Part shown: one piece after another, positions 53,548 to 64,000 of the stretch
How positions within the stretch are numbered: the stretch's first letter is position 1
Layout: each line of letters starts with the position of its first letter
DNA from: Macrocystis pyrifera
Lineage: Eukaryota; Sar; Phaeophyceae; Laminariales; Laminariaceae
Assembly (NCBI GenBank): GCA_031763025.1
Contig: JASSKH010000042.1
Coordinates: forward strand, 2,253,001-2,317,000
Direction of reading: 5' to 3'
DNA length: 64,000 nucleotides
The notes under the pieces: model-generated
Seen by the model: only the letters and a program-made list of their open reading frames with translations
Told to the model about the DNA's origin: nothing
Database searches by the model: none
Translations under genes and position numbers: made by a program

Positions 53548-53699
53548 AGGGTAAAATATGGTAGGGTAGGGTAGGATAGGGTAGGGCAGGGTAGGGTAGG
53601 GTTGAGAGGGGTAAGGCAGGGTAGGGTAGGGTTGAGGTAGAGTAGGGTAGGGTAGGGTAGAGTAGCTTAACGTAAGGTTGGGAAGGGTAGGGTAGGGTG
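53548..53699 (+). repeat. TAGGG pentamer array
   Basis: GGGTAGGGTAGGGTAGG-like repeats with variants. It resembles, but is not identical to, a TTAGGG-type telomere repeat. Confidence 0.8.
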
Positions 53700-54734
53700 T
53701 ATTTTCAATAAGTGTATCACAATTGACTCAGTCTACAGTACGCCGCGTATCATACTGTTTACGCCTCTTCCTCTGTCGGTTTTTTTTGCGGCCGTACACA
53801 TCATGGTCAACGAATGTGATACCAGATAAAGACCTTTGTGGGGATACACTAACAGCACTGTACTGTTAATATTAATAGTCTTCTTATAAGGAAGGGCCCC
53901 ATAAGAAACACAGGCTGACATTTCGGGGAAACCAGAAATTCGGGAGTCTAACACCCCTTCTCGAATTGGAAATCTAGCTTGGGCCAGCATCCCGCTTTCT
54001 CATTACCAGCAAGTATAAGAGGGCCGATACTATATAACCGCGGTTAACCTTCTGCCCAATAACGGTTCTTCAATTTATGCCCATTCTTCAAGTTCGCCGT
54101 CTACAAACTAAGGTACGGACTCCGTCTGCGTATTACCGAAATGGTTGCCCACCGTGCCGGCGGCATCGAACTATCACCACCGTTCAAATTAAAGCTAGCT
54201 AAACGATCGGCGACGTCCTGCAAGATGGCTAGGACATTGGTTCCCCGTCAAGAAGAATGTAGTATGAATGGTACACTTGTTTCTACAACAAAAACACCAA
54301 AGTTGCCATCAGCTTCCCCACAAGCGTACCAGAGTCACTCCTCCTCGCCTTCACATGACCATCTTCGACAGTCCTGTCTACCCTACGTTGTATGGACGTA
54401 ACTGTAGGGACCACCCTTTAACGGATGCGGTCGGCTAGAAGAAGACTTGGCGATCGACCTGCTGCCGCCAATCGTCAATCAGTGTCCGATCCGCTCCCCG
54501 CCTGGAACGCCGGAATTCGGCACTGTCCGACGCGCTACCGTGCGTCATGCTACATCGGTAGCTCCCTTATCATTATTTTTTGCCGTCGACGGAGGAGTAT
54601 GATCACACAACACGGCGGTTGCTTCCTTTCTCTACGCCAAGACGATGGCAGAGGTGACACACCGGTTTAAGAACGTGGTAAAAACATATTTTTTTCGTGG
54701 CTACTGCTGTGCGTTGCTGTGAATTGGACCAGTG

Positions 54735-55104
54735 ATGTAAGGATTTCCCTGGGCTGGGTAATCGATCGATCTTTTACCCCTACACCTCAGTAGGTAACAC
54801 TTCCACATTTAACGTCGCCGAGGACACGGGTTCGAATCTCACTTCGATCGTTTCTTTCATAGAAGCGCTCGCGCGTGCGTCCCTGAACACATATATCTCC
54901 CTGGTTCCTCAGGTACTGAAACGAAGGGTAGGTCAGCGTACGACCGTAGTTGGTGCCCGGTGCTCACGCCCCCAAATATCCCGCCGTTCAGAGGGGGGAG
55001 GGGGGGGGGGGGGGGGGGGGGGGTGTTGCAAGGATTTCCCTGGGGTGGGTAATCGATCGATCTTTTACCCTTAGAGCTCAGTAGGTAAGAGTCGATCTTA
55101 ACGA
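54735..55104 (+). repeat. Two tRNA-like SINE heads (about 54735-54865 and 55022-55104)
   Basis: Both share AAGGATTTCCCTGGGCTGGG (GGGG in the second) and a CTCAGTAGGTAA A-box-like motif. The first continues to GGGTTCGAATCTCAC, a B-box-like motif. The second is cut at the foldback that follows. Confidence 0.6.
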
Positions 55105-55214
55105 GGACCGTTTTTGGAGTTTTTTTTCATTATTTTCGGTACTTTTTTTTTTTTCCCGAAATTTCGGGAAAATACCGAAAAAAACTGAAGAACACTCTTC
55201 GTTAAGATCGACCC
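55094..55214. repeat. Foldback with GTCGATCTTAACGA arms
   Basis: GTCGATCTTAACGAGGACC on the left mirrors CTTCGTTAAGATCGAC on the right, with T-rich and A-rich inner arms around CCCGAAATTTCGGG. Confidence 0.7.
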
Positions 55215-55254
55215 AACACCTTCACATCAGACCGTTCAAGGCATATACTGTATA

Positions 55255-55490
55255 TATATACCATATCACACGGGTGATAAGACAGCACACCCCCTTGGAC
55301 AAATTTCCGGAACGATTTTTTCGACACTGTGGGAGGAGGGGGGGGGTCGAGATGCCGAGCCATGCTTCCATGTATGAAAATACCTGGACGAGTTGCTTCC
55401 GAAGCCACCATTTTCGCTGGGGGCGAGTGAACGCCTCCCCTTGTTTCGGGAAAGACCGGCTTGAAAATTCATCCCAGAGGGTGCGGCTTT
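55255..55490. mobile_element. R5 element, right end degraded
   Basis: CACACGGGTGATAAGACAGC starts it. The interior ACCATTTTCGCTGGGG segment corresponds to other copies. Confidence 0.5.
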
Positions 55491-55494
55491 TGCG

Positions 55495-55575
55495 TATTTT
55501 ATATGGTGCTGTAATCTGGCTGTATTGGCTTTCTTGCGTATTTTATATGGTGCTGTAGCTGGTTGTATTGTTTTT
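55495..55575 (+). repeat. Short tandem duplication
   Basis: TGCGTATTTTATATGGTGCT occurs twice about 50 bp apart. Confidence 0.7.
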
Positions 55576-56021
55576 TCTTCTCCCGTGTGCAGGCTGAAGA
55601 TACGGGGGTGTGGGCATAACCCGACTCCTAACTCTAACCCTATCATATCCCCATTCCTGCTTCTGACCCGAGCCCGCAACCTTAACGGGGGCCAAGACTG
55701 TGTCGCCGCTTGGGCACGAAATACCTCCCAAACAACGAGATACTCGGCGCGGATACCCATGTTTTGTCGCGTGTCAGTGTCGCTGCTTGTTGAAAGTAAA
55801 AAACCACTCGCTAGTCCGCGCGGTAGAGTGACCTCCTTCAGCAATCACACTTACCTGCCGGTTATTCGTACCCGCGACATACACTACCAGTACAGCAGTA
55901 CCTGCACGTAGCCTACGCAAGAGCACACCTGGTTGGTACTCAGTACCTGGTATCTACCTGGACCGAGCATCTACAGTTCTAGCGAACTGCATTGGCGTAT
56001 GTTGATCTCTTGGAGGCGGCA

Positions 56022-56234
56022 CTAAGATTTTTTTGTACATGGGTCGGTCGGTCCGAGACGATGACGGGCCGGTCGTTGCGGTCGTCCCCGAGACGCATCG
56101 GACGGGGCTGCTGCGGCTGCAACATCCGTCTCCTCGTGATCGCGAAATACGGCCTGTTTAGATCTCCAGCTTCCTGCCGGCAGTAGGTGTTGCGCTGCTC
56201 TGCTGCTCTGGGCTGCGGCGCTTCGCTCCGACAT
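56022..56234 (-). CDS. Possible first exon of the minus-strand polyQ gene
   Basis: An ATG at 56234-56232 on the minus strand opens 70 codons of well-mixed sequence (MSERSAAAQSSRAAQHLLPA, then WRSKQAVFRDHEETDVAA). No clear donor is seen, so the 3' limit is only where the frame closes. It would lie head-to-head with ARP6, start codons 252 bp apart, consistent with a shared promoter. The connection to exons near 52 kb is a guess. Confidence 0.25.
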   Translation of the reverse strand: MSERSAAAQSSRAAQHLLPAGSWRSKQAVFRDHEETDVAAAAAPSDASRGRPQRPARHRLGPTDPCTKKS

Positions 56235-56486
56235 CGGCAGCCAAACCGGTTGTATCGGCTTGTGTATACACAGGTATCAGTTTTACAACTCTTGTACGTT
56301 TATACCACTCGTATATCCATGTGCTGGTGTAGGGTGTAGTCGTGAAAAACAAGGGGGGAAAATGTGTAACCGAAAAGTACCCGATTCCCTGCCTTTAGTA
56401 GCCTCCAGTAAAAGATTGGAACACCAGCAGATCAACTTTTGGCGAAGAAGCGACAGAGAAACAGCGAGGCGGTGTGTAGTGTACAC
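56235..56486. promoter_or_regulatory. Possible bidirectional promoter
   Basis: 252 bp separate the ARP6 ATG from a possible minus-strand ATG. No TATA box is evident. The role rests only on the divergent arrangement. Confidence 0.3.
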
Positions 56487-56606
56487 ATGTCCAAAACGTT
56501 GGTGTTCGACAATGGGGCGGGTGGACTGAAGGCAGGCATTGCAGGGCAGCTCCGGCCTTCGTACACGATCCCCAACTGCACAGCTAAAATCAAAGGCCAT
56601 ACACAG
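56487..56606 (+). CDS. ACTR6: ARP6 exon 1
   Basis: 40 codons, MSKTLVFDNGAGGLKAGIAG first. The nucleotide-pocket DNG and the later IPNC match ARP6. The donor is GTGTGT in phase 0. Confidence 0.85.
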
Positions 56607-59600
56607 GTGTGTACTCGTTCGAAGCACTTCCTAACTGAACTGAAATGCATTCTCAATGCTTGGAGCAGATCAGTTGCGGATCACGCTGTGATCTACCAAC
56701 ATGTCGAGGATTGGAGTTGGTACATACCTTCCCACTGCCGGTGTTTGGAAGAGATTGGAGCTGGAGCTGCTCAATTTGGCGTGCCTAATGGAGCTGACAT
56801 CCATGCTAGCAGCCCTCGTGCGAGAGCGACGTAAAATGTGCACTTTTACATACCAGGTACCTGGTACGAAACAGGGGTCCACTTTCCACTCACAAATAGA
56901 GCACCCAGGGTGTGGCATACACGTAAGAGTATGCTCAGGCATGCAAGACGAAGATGCAGGACGAGCAGTGCCAGTGCGCCAGAGGATGAGGTGTTCGTAT
57001 TAATAGTACAGCATAGCACTGGTCCGTACAGGGTGGAAGCAGTATCGCATTTGCCCACAGCTCTTGTTCAGTTATAAAATCATGTCACACGACGATGTGC
57101 GGGACATGGACACTATCTGAGTCGTCCATATCATGTGACCACGGTTCGATGCGAGAGACAAGACCGGTAAAGAGCAAACCGTACGTGGCATAGAGCCCGT
57201 ACGAAGTACACACATACAGCGACACAACAGGAGTGCTAAAACCACACGACACACGGCTCGTGCAGAGGAGCATCAGCATTCCGATATATAGCAGCACGAA
57301 CACGAGCATATCTGTGAGCGCACAGAAGCAGTACCATCAACCTGTGCCACGATCCAGCCTGTACAAGAAGGTCTGGAGCAGTCCGGCAGTATCAATAAGA
57401 ATCCATCTACATAACACACATGCGGACAGATCACGATCTACAAGCAGCACGAGCAGATCATCTATAGATCCTACCTGGTAAGCTGTGGAAGAGCTGTATC
57501 GCACAGCTCCCACCCGGCAAACATGTGAGCAAGAGTCGTGCCATACAGATCCCACGCAGGAAGCTTGATTATGACCGTGATTGTACCATACCAGGACCTG
57601 GTATGTATAAATCAGGGATATATGTGTATATATAGAAGTAGGTCTGCCCTGAAATACCAACCGGCCTCTATTAATATTAATATTAATAGCTGATCTGTCA
57701 AAAGTATATACTTCGAAGTATATGAACATTTCTGGGACGATACGTGATATCGTTGGATATCGTATCGAAAAGTTTCCACACCTCGGGCGGGTCATGATCT
57801 ATCTGATGTGTCTACAGATAGATCATCTAGTTCCTCACCTGCCGTCGTGCGAGTTTGTGCAGGATCTGCATATTACAGATACCGGTCCAACCCAGAAAAG
57901 CTCGTGCTAGATCCCCGCAGATTGTACGGGTCCCACCCGCCCAACACGAGCTACTACTAAAACCGCACTCGTAGATCGTACCAGGTGCGTACGAACAAGA
58001 TCGAGACGAGACAAGACATGTATTTTGTATTGTTGGTATTTTGCTGAGATTTGTTTGGAAAGATAGGCGCTGAAAGATCAACTGCTGTAGATCATCCAGT
58101 GGGAATCGATGACCTTTCCGAGGTGTGAAAGTTTCAATAGGCTTCATCGAAACATCGAAGTTTGGATATATATATAATATCATATCATATCGAAACGTGT
58201 TTTGCCCTCCCCGTGTTTGTTCTACGTACAGTATGTAGATACTGAACGAAAGCTTCCATGTACCTACGATATTATACGTACCATAAAATATCGAAGTCGT
58301 ATCGATTCGTTTTGTTTTTTGTTTTTATATCTGTATTGCATCAAACTCGATTCCCGCCCGATACCCAACACTTCCAATGATACCGCGCAGACGCTGGTGG
58401 GAGACGAGACGTCCCACGCTTCGCGGGAGTCGGCGCTGGTGTCCATCCTGAGACCCTTCGACCGAGGCTACGTCACCAACTGGGAGCCAGAGTTCGAGGT
58501 GGGTGCCATCATACCTGCTTTACGAAGAATTCGGTTGGAACCGAATTGGTTGGGTTTCTTGTGGTCTGTGTCCTGGTTATACAAATGATTCCAACTCATG
58601 GAACCTTCCTTTACAGTACCCCAACTCTATAACCATGAGGTTAGAAGTAACATTTTTGGTCACTCTTTGATAACTATTCTTGGGTTGGGCTTAACTCTTG
58701 GGAAGATTCCATGGGTTGGGGTAATTTTTATGTAGGAAACACCAGGTAGGCCGCAACAAACGTAACCAAATTGGTTCCAACCGAATTGTTCGCAAACACC
58801 CTATCGAATTATTTGTGATACTGCGGTGATCGATACTGGTCGACGGAGATTTGGAGTTTGTATTGTGTGACGAGGCGTTATTGTTCTGGGAGTGTCCCCG
58901 GATGCTTCCTCGGCTAGGTGTGGCTTTTACCCTGCGGGGCAGTCGATGATGATAATATGATACGACCCGGGTCTGTGATATAACGATATTACCCGTTTAT
59001 ATGCGTGGGTACTTCGTCTGAGAATGTGCAAACTGTCACTAGGAACTCGCGCGGCGGGAATTTTGTACCTGTCGTCATCTTGTGTGCGTTGGTTGAAGAA
59101 TTTGGAAAATCGTACATCTCGGTCGGCGATCGTTGATTCCGGCTCCACCCAGGTCGTGCGTAAGGGGTCCCTTTTTTGTTCGCGTTGTAGATGAGAACCC
59201 CCCCCCCCCCCCCCCCCCCCCCTGACATGTTTCGTCCCGGCAATGTAGGGATGCGAGGGTCTATGGTCATACGGATACGGCCATGCATGACATGAGAACA
59301 CCCTCTCCCCCCTTCTTATTTCCTCTCCGCCCCCTCTTCTCCTCTCCCCTCCCTCCCTCTTCGAATCATTTACGTTCTTCGGCGGGGTTTTGTAGATATG
59401 GAGGCGTATGCTCGGGCGAAGCTTCCTCAACTCCGAGCCGAGCGACAGCCGCCTCTTGGCAACCGAGGCGCCCTTCGGCCCTCTCGTTCTGCAGGAAGCT
59501 GCTAATGAGGTGCGACGTTGGTGGAGGCGGTAGCGGTACCGGTCAGGCGCAACTATTGACACCTCGGACAGACAGATCATCTACAGATCATTCCCGCAGT

Positions 59601-62600
59601 TCATGATCTGGGTATTTCAAGGCAGATGCATTTCCTGCCCTCTTATGCTTGAGCTCATGTTGCCGGATGGGACCCGTATTACCCCCCATGGTCTGCTGTA
59701 GCACATGTTTCCTGTGGGTTAGATCTGCCCTACAAGGCAGATCTTGCACAACCTCTCACAACGGCAGGTGAAGAGCTACTGTAGATTATCTAGCTCGTGG
59801 TCTATCTGTAGATGATCTATCTCTCTGAGGTGTGAACCTGTTAGTAGACACAAGCCTGCGGCAGAAAACTACAAGTCATACACTGCATACCAGGTACTAC
59901 ATAGTTCTGTTGTTCCCGTTTTTTTTTCAAGGGGGAGGGAAGGTGTGCCCCCCCCCCCCCCCCCCCCCCCCCCACTCCTCCTCGGCCTTCCGCGCCGTGT
60001 ATCCGTTTTGGCAAAGTGACGAACGCGAAAGTTCCAGCGTAAGGAGCGCCTCTGGAGGAGAGATAGTGATTACGCTCAGGTTTTCTTTCTTGCTACTGCT
60101 TTTGCGTTTTTTGTTTTTTCGTTTTTATTTTGTCTTTCGTTTGGCGCTGCTGCTTACAGCTAGTTATTGGATTGGTAGGTGGTCCGCATGCCTATCAAGA
60201 TCAATTTGGCGGGTTCGAGTCGCACCGAAATCATGGTCGTAAGGACTTTTTCTTGCATTAAAAATTGATTAGCGGAAAGCGCGAAGCGTGCGTAAGCTAC
60301 ATTCGATGAAAATCGACGATCAGTGGGAACGCTGAACCCTATGCGCGACAAAAGATAAAGGCACGGACCGGGGGGGAGGAGGGACGACACCTGTGACCAC
60401 GGCTTGTCCTGAAGATCGCTGAGGGTAAAACCTCCTACGAGTTAAGCTGGAAAGTAAAAGTGATGATTGAAAAGAAAAAAAAGGGTGTTGATCGATCGAT
60501 CGATCGATCAAATGTGGAAGATTGAACGAATGGAATGTTGTGTTCGTGAAGCGATACATTGAGCCTTCATAGTTTTATATAGGAGGCGTGTTTGGGAGGG
60601 GATAGGGAGTGTTTTCTTCACGTAACCGCCAAAATAAGCTGCTTCGTTGCTTCGCGTCTTCCCTCCCCGTTCTCTTGGTGGTCGCTCTCTTTTTCCTTCC
60701 TCTTCCCTTTTTTCTTCTGTCCCTTTTTCTCTTGGCCTTTCTCTCATTTCTTTTGTCCGACCTCCCTCTCCCTCCCTCCCTCCCTCCCTACGCCATTCTT
60801 TTTCGGTCTTTCTCCCTTGTTTTTCCTTTCTCTTTGCATTATGGTTTTCATGCAAGCAAAGGTCGTATTTGAAGAATTCGGGTTCGCCGCCTGCTACAGG
60901 TGCCCCTCCGCGGCCCTCAGCTGCTACCACGAGCAGGTCTTGGAAGAGGAGAGGGAGAGCATGTGAGTTGCCTCAACGGACCCATGCCTCTACAGTGCGG
61001 TACCATGCCTCTATAATGCGGTACCATGTCTCTACAGTGCGGTACCATGCCTCTATAATGCGGTACCATGTCTCTACAGTGCGGTACCATGCCTCTATAA
61101 TGCGGTACCATGTCTCTACAGTGCGGTACCATGCCTCTGCAGTGCGGTACCATGTCTCTACAGTGCGGTACCATGTCTCTGCAGTGCGGTTGAGGGGGTC
61201 AGCACTTTCGTGCCGAAATTTTTGTGAATGACGGGGCTCCTCAATCGAGGGACTACCCCACAAGTGCTGTGCAATCCTCTTCGCGTTTTTTTGTTCACAC
61301 CTCGAACAGATCATGTACAGATCATGTACAGATCATTCCCACAGTACATGATCTTACCCTTTCAGGGCAGATCGACTCCCGATCTTGTATGATCTACAGT
61401 AGTTTATAGCTCATGTGGCAGGGTGAGAGCCGTACGTATAAAATCTGCATGATCTAGCGTGTGTTTCCTGGGTTGGACCCGTACCTGTACAGATCCTGCA
61501 CATACAACATCTCATAACGGCAGGCGATGAACTGCTAGATGATGTATCTGTAGATGATCTATCTGTAGATGATCTATCTGTGGATGATGTATCTGTAGAT
61601 GATCTATCTGTAGATGATCTATCTGTGGATGATCTATCTGTGGATGATGTATCTGTAGATGATCTATCTGTAGATGATCTATCTGTAGATGATCTATCTG
61701 TGGATGATGTATCTGTAGATCATATATCTGTAGATCATATATCTGTAGATGATCTATATCTGTGGATGATATACATCTGTGGATGATCTATCTGCAGATG
61801 ATCTATCTGTGGATGATCTATCTGTACATGATCTATCTGTAGATGATATATCTGTAGATGATCTATCTGTGGATGATGTATCTGTAGATGATCTATCTGT
61901 GGATGATGTATCTGTAGATGATCTATCTGTAGATGATCTATCTGTCCGAGGTGTGAATGTTTTCACAATTTTTGTTCGTCGTTTATTTGCCTCGCCGATG
62001 GGTTTTGTTTGCACGTGTGGATTCGGTTGTCCCAGGCTTGTATAGAGTTCCTCATGCTACGAAGCTGAGGAGAGCTGCGAAGGTGCTCCTTCTTCCGTTC
62101 GCACGACCCTGCTCGCCCATCGCTCACCGCGCTTCGACTGCCTTGAGTGTCATACATACACACCTAAAAACAGGAAAAAGCGCGGTCGTTTTTCAGCCGC
62201 AAATAGTAGTGATGATTAATTTATACCTCGAAATACGTCGGTTGGTTCGTTTGTTAATTGGTTGATATGTTCATTGACGTGTTGATTTGGTTTATTGGTT
62301 GGTTATTGTTGTTCTTTGTTGGTCGATTGCTTGTTTTTTTTTCGTTTTTTTCGCTTTAAGGTGGTTGGTTTTATTTCGACGTAGATTTGGTCGATGGATT
62401 GTTTGATCGCTTGAACTAGTGATGGAATGATTGCTTGATGCGTGATTGCCTCGTCGATTTTGCTCGACGTGACTATTTTCCCTCATTATTTTCCTTCTTC
62501 CCTTCCCCCCCCCCCCCCCCCCGACTCGCCCCCTCGTTCAGCTTGAAAGCCCAGATGAAAAAGAGGCAAGCGGAAATAGACGCGAGGGCGGCTTGGGCAG

Positions 62601-62742
62601 CTCGGCAAGAGGCTGCTAGGGTCAGGGCGGAAGCGGAGGCGGCGAGGGCGGCGGCGAAAGCGGCGGCGGCGGCGTCAGGGATCGTTCACGGACGCGGCAC
62701 GCGCCTCAGCACAGGAGTGCTGGTGGGCACCGCCAACACGAG
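56487..62742 (+). CDS. ACTR6: Actin-related protein 6 (ARP6), partial, runs beyond window
   Basis: ARP6 is the actin-fold subunit of SWR1/SRCAP-type nuclear remodellers, which deposit histone H2A.Z. Exons are 56487-56606, 58391-58498, 59396-59509, 60862-60962 and probably 62542-62742, with phases 0, 0, 0 and 2 matching at each join. Recognised features are the N-terminal TLVFDNGAGGLKAGIAG strand with IPNC, then ILRPFDRGYVTNW, then LLATEAPFGPLVLQEAANE, then VVFEEFGFAACYRCPSAALS. In this order they follow the ARP6 family from the N-terminus to about the middle of the actin fold. I chose the ATG at 56487 because it places the first strand as in other ARP6 proteins; an in-frame ATG at 56439 would add 16 residues. 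The fifth exon is Ala-rich and unusual. The 3' half is outside the window. Confidence 0.85.
57420..58130. mobile_element. Two R2 elements in ARP6 intron 1
   Basis: The 57778-58130 copy runs from TTCCACACCTCGGGCGGGTC to TTTCCGAGGTGTGAAAG. A second partial copy precedes it from about 57420. Confidence 0.65.
58391..58498 (+). CDS. ACTR6: ARP6 exon 2
   Basis: 36 codons between CAG and GTGGGT, phase 0-0. The RPFDRGYVTNWEPEFE stretch corresponds to the PFxKGYLVNW region of ARP6. Confidence 0.85.
59196..59310 (-). repeat. R6 repeat with poly-C at both ends
   Basis: A run of about 25 C is followed by TTTCGTCCCGGCAATGTAGG and CGGATACGGCCATGCATG. Confidence 0.65.
59396..59509 (+). CDS. ACTR6: ARP6 exon 3
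   Basis: 38 codons, phase 0-0, IWRRMLGRSFLNSEPSDSRL then LATEAPFGPLVLQEAANE. This is the ARP6 equivalent of the actin TEAPLNP segment. Confidence 0.85.
59558..59835. mobile_element. R2 element, near full length
   Basis: TTGACACCTCGGACAGACAG at the left and TCTCTGAGGTGTGAACC at the right, about 278 bp, in ARP6 intron 3. Confidence 0.7.
60166..60483 (+). mobile_element. tRNA-derived SINE, copy B
   Basis: GGTAGGTGGTCCGCATGCC and GCGGGTTCGAGTCGCACC form the head. The body ends GGAAAGTAAAAGTGATGATT followed by an A-rich tail. Sense orientation in ARP6 intron 3. Confidence 0.7.
60862..60962 (+). CDS. ACTR6: ARP6 exon 4
   Basis: VVFEEFGFAACYRCPSAALS matches the FEEYxFxAxxR...ALS region of ARP6. 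It ends in a Glu/Arg-rich helix after two bases of a codon, before GTGAGT. A 21-bp minisatellite starts just beyond the donor. Confidence 0.85.
60984..61190 (+). repeat. 21-bp minisatellite after ARP6 exon 4
   Basis: About ten copies of CCATGCCTCTACAGTGCGGTA-like units alternate in two variants. They start some 20 bases after the exon 4 donor. Confidence 0.85.
61288..61958. mobile_element. R2 element with large 15-bp satellite array
   Basis: TTCACACCTCGAACAGATC at the left and GATCTATCTGTCCGAGGTG at the right. About 28 units of GATGATCTATCTGTA lie at 61530-61945, the reverse complement of the unit at 37071. Three other frames are also open. Confidence 0.75.
62542..62742 (+). CDS. ACTR6: Probable ARP6 exon 5 (Ala-rich charged insert)
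   Basis: A one-base start fits exon 4. LKAQMKKRQAEIDARAAWAA leads an Ala/Arg/Glu helix with poly-Ala, then HGRGTRLSTGVLVGTANTR in phase 2. Nothing like it occurs in ARP6 proteins I know; it would sit just before the CCIIVDSG strand. It could instead belong to an alternative transcript. Confidence 0.55.
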
Positions 62743-64000
62743 GTAATATTGCGGGGGGGGGGGGGGGTACAAAATGTCGAGGGGGGGGGAGGGGGGGGGG
62801 GGGGGGGGGCGTACTCATTTGTTGCTTGCCTTAGTCATTTGACCATTGACCACGCATCCCTTTCGAGACGGGGGGAGGGAAAGAGAAAGAGAGAGAGAGA
62901 GAGATGGCACGCTATGGCATGCTATGCTGTGGTGCGATATTGTGTGGTGTTGTGTGATATGGTATTACGGGGGACCATAGTAAATGGGACCAAATATTGT
63001 TATTAATAGTATTAATAGGGAAATTTATGGTTTTTTTTGTGTGTACCGTAGGTGCTATTTACTATGGTCCTCCGTAATATGCTGTCTTACGGTACGGTAC
63101 AGTACCGGGCGGTGCCCCTCTCTTTCTTGGGGCCTCCCGGATTTTTTTGTTTCTCCCCAGACCGATTGCCATGGAACAAAACGATGACGCTTTCCCTCCC
63201 TCACGGGAGGCGCGAAACATCACAAGCGCGCGGGGGGGGCGGGGATCGAAGTTTTGCTGTGGACTGCGCGGCGTTTCTGTGGGGAGGACGGACACACACT
63301 AGTTCTCGCGAGAGACTTGCGTGAGGTATTTCCTCCGCTGCCGCGCAGTCCGCTGCACGCCTCCGCCCCATTTGGAAAACCCTCCCCGGTGCGCCCACGC
63401 TTGTTGCCTTCTTTTCCGAATGGAGGCCTCTTCCATGAGGAGCGTCTGTTCGGAAAAATAAGACGAAAGTGAATGACACGTTCCTATATAAACACCACCG
63501 GATCTGTTTTTTTGTCGACCGTTTTCTCGCCCCCCTTGCCCCCCCCCCCCCCCCCCTGTCCTGTTTCGCCCCTCGAGGAGGGATGTTTACGGGCGGGAGG
63601 GGAGGGGAGGGGTGGGGAAGGGAGGGGGAGCGGTTGATTTAGGAAGCGGAAATGGTTGCATTGTGCCGGACAGGTTTCCCTCAGCTAGTATTGCTGGGAA
63701 GGAGAAGTATTGCGGCACGAACATTTTTTGTTTTGGTGGGAGAGAGAACAAGAAAGCGTTGTTTTTTTTCTTCCAAGTTTTTGCACCTTTTTTCTTCGTT
63801 TTTTTTTTTTTCTGTTTTGTGTGTGTTGCGTATGTGTGTATGTGATATCTGCGTGTCTCCGTGTGTACGTATGTGTTCATTTTCCTCCTCTCGCTTTCGT
63901 GTTTTTCGTTGTTACGTTGCTGTGTGTTTCCCCCTCTCTCGGCTTTCGTTTTTTACGTGTTTGTTTTCTGCGTTGTTAACTCTTTGCTCTTGTGTACCCA
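62743..64000. other. Right edge, ARP6 intron(s)
   Basis: Contains G-rich runs, a copy of the 22549-type segment, an R1 MITE and pyrimidine tracts. A CCCAG acceptor near 63160 could start another ARP6 exon (phase-compatible), but the following frame has no ARP6 motif. Confidence 0.4.
62965..63077. mobile_element. R1 MITE copy
   Basis: Ends TTACGGGGG and CCTCCGTAA, TA flanks, with a small internal ATTAATA insertion. Confidence 0.8.

Larger units (their letters stand above)
52742..56021. other. Region between the polyQ exons and ARP6
   Basis: Holds the TAGGG array, SINE heads, a foldback and an R5 element. Minus-strand exons may hide here: a frame near 54420-54550 (reverse) reads RTLIDDWRQQVDRQ, but no splice sites confirm it. 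Confidence 0.4.

Noticed and set aside
54760..54860. tRNA gene
   Set aside because: A- and B-box-like motifs exist but no complete cloverleaf with acceptor stem; part of a repeated SINE-like head.

Overview
This window looks like nuclear DNA of an intron-rich, repeat-rich eukaryote. A stramenopile, most likely a brown alga, is my best guess. The evidence is GC-rich alanine-loaded coding exons, phase-matched GT-AG introns of 0.3-4 kb, many long poly-G/poly-C runs and dense small transposable elements. The assignment is inference; no marker gene fixes it.

Main gene (+ strand, about 580 to 51063): one very large kinesin gene whose 5' end lies left of the window. I can join 28 exons, plus one possible 15-bp microexon, by splice sites and matching intron phases into about 1,750 residues. 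Exons from 580 to 39249 encode a long coiled coil broken by Ala-, Gly- and Ser-rich spacers. Exons from 39704 to 51063 encode a C-terminal motor domain with an intact P-loop, switch I and switch II, followed by a short neck and a stop. A C-terminal motor is the hallmark of kinesin-14. The sequence resembles the KCBP branch most.

Right part: a short convergent gene on the minus strand ends at 52025 with a long polyglutamine tract. It may begin near 56234. Head-to-head with it, at 56487, starts ACTR6/ARP6, an actin-related subunit of SWR1-type H2A.Z-depositing remodellers. ARP6 runs off the right edge, and its fifth exon encodes an unusual Ala-rich charged insert.

Roughly 90 percent of the window is intron or intergenic, filled with repeats. 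There are about twenty copies of a 105-bp TA-flanked inverted-repeat MITE, including one nested insertion that proves the TA target. A second MITE-like family carries the terminal motif TTCACACCTCGGACAGATC and internal 15-bp satellites. Smaller inverted-repeat families, tRNA-related SINEs (one with a poly-A tail), GGGTC foldback elements, a decayed LINE reverse transcriptase and many microsatellites make up most of the rest. Several repeats touch splice sites. Exon 24's end and its donor are amplified in 60-bp tandem copies. One intron opens with a GTAT array at its donor and closes with a CCCT array at its acceptor.

Three consecutive kinesin exons (11194-12776) each carry one surplus base in or beside a homopolymer. 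That suggests assembly errors or early decay. No tRNA, rRNA or CRISPR array could be supported.
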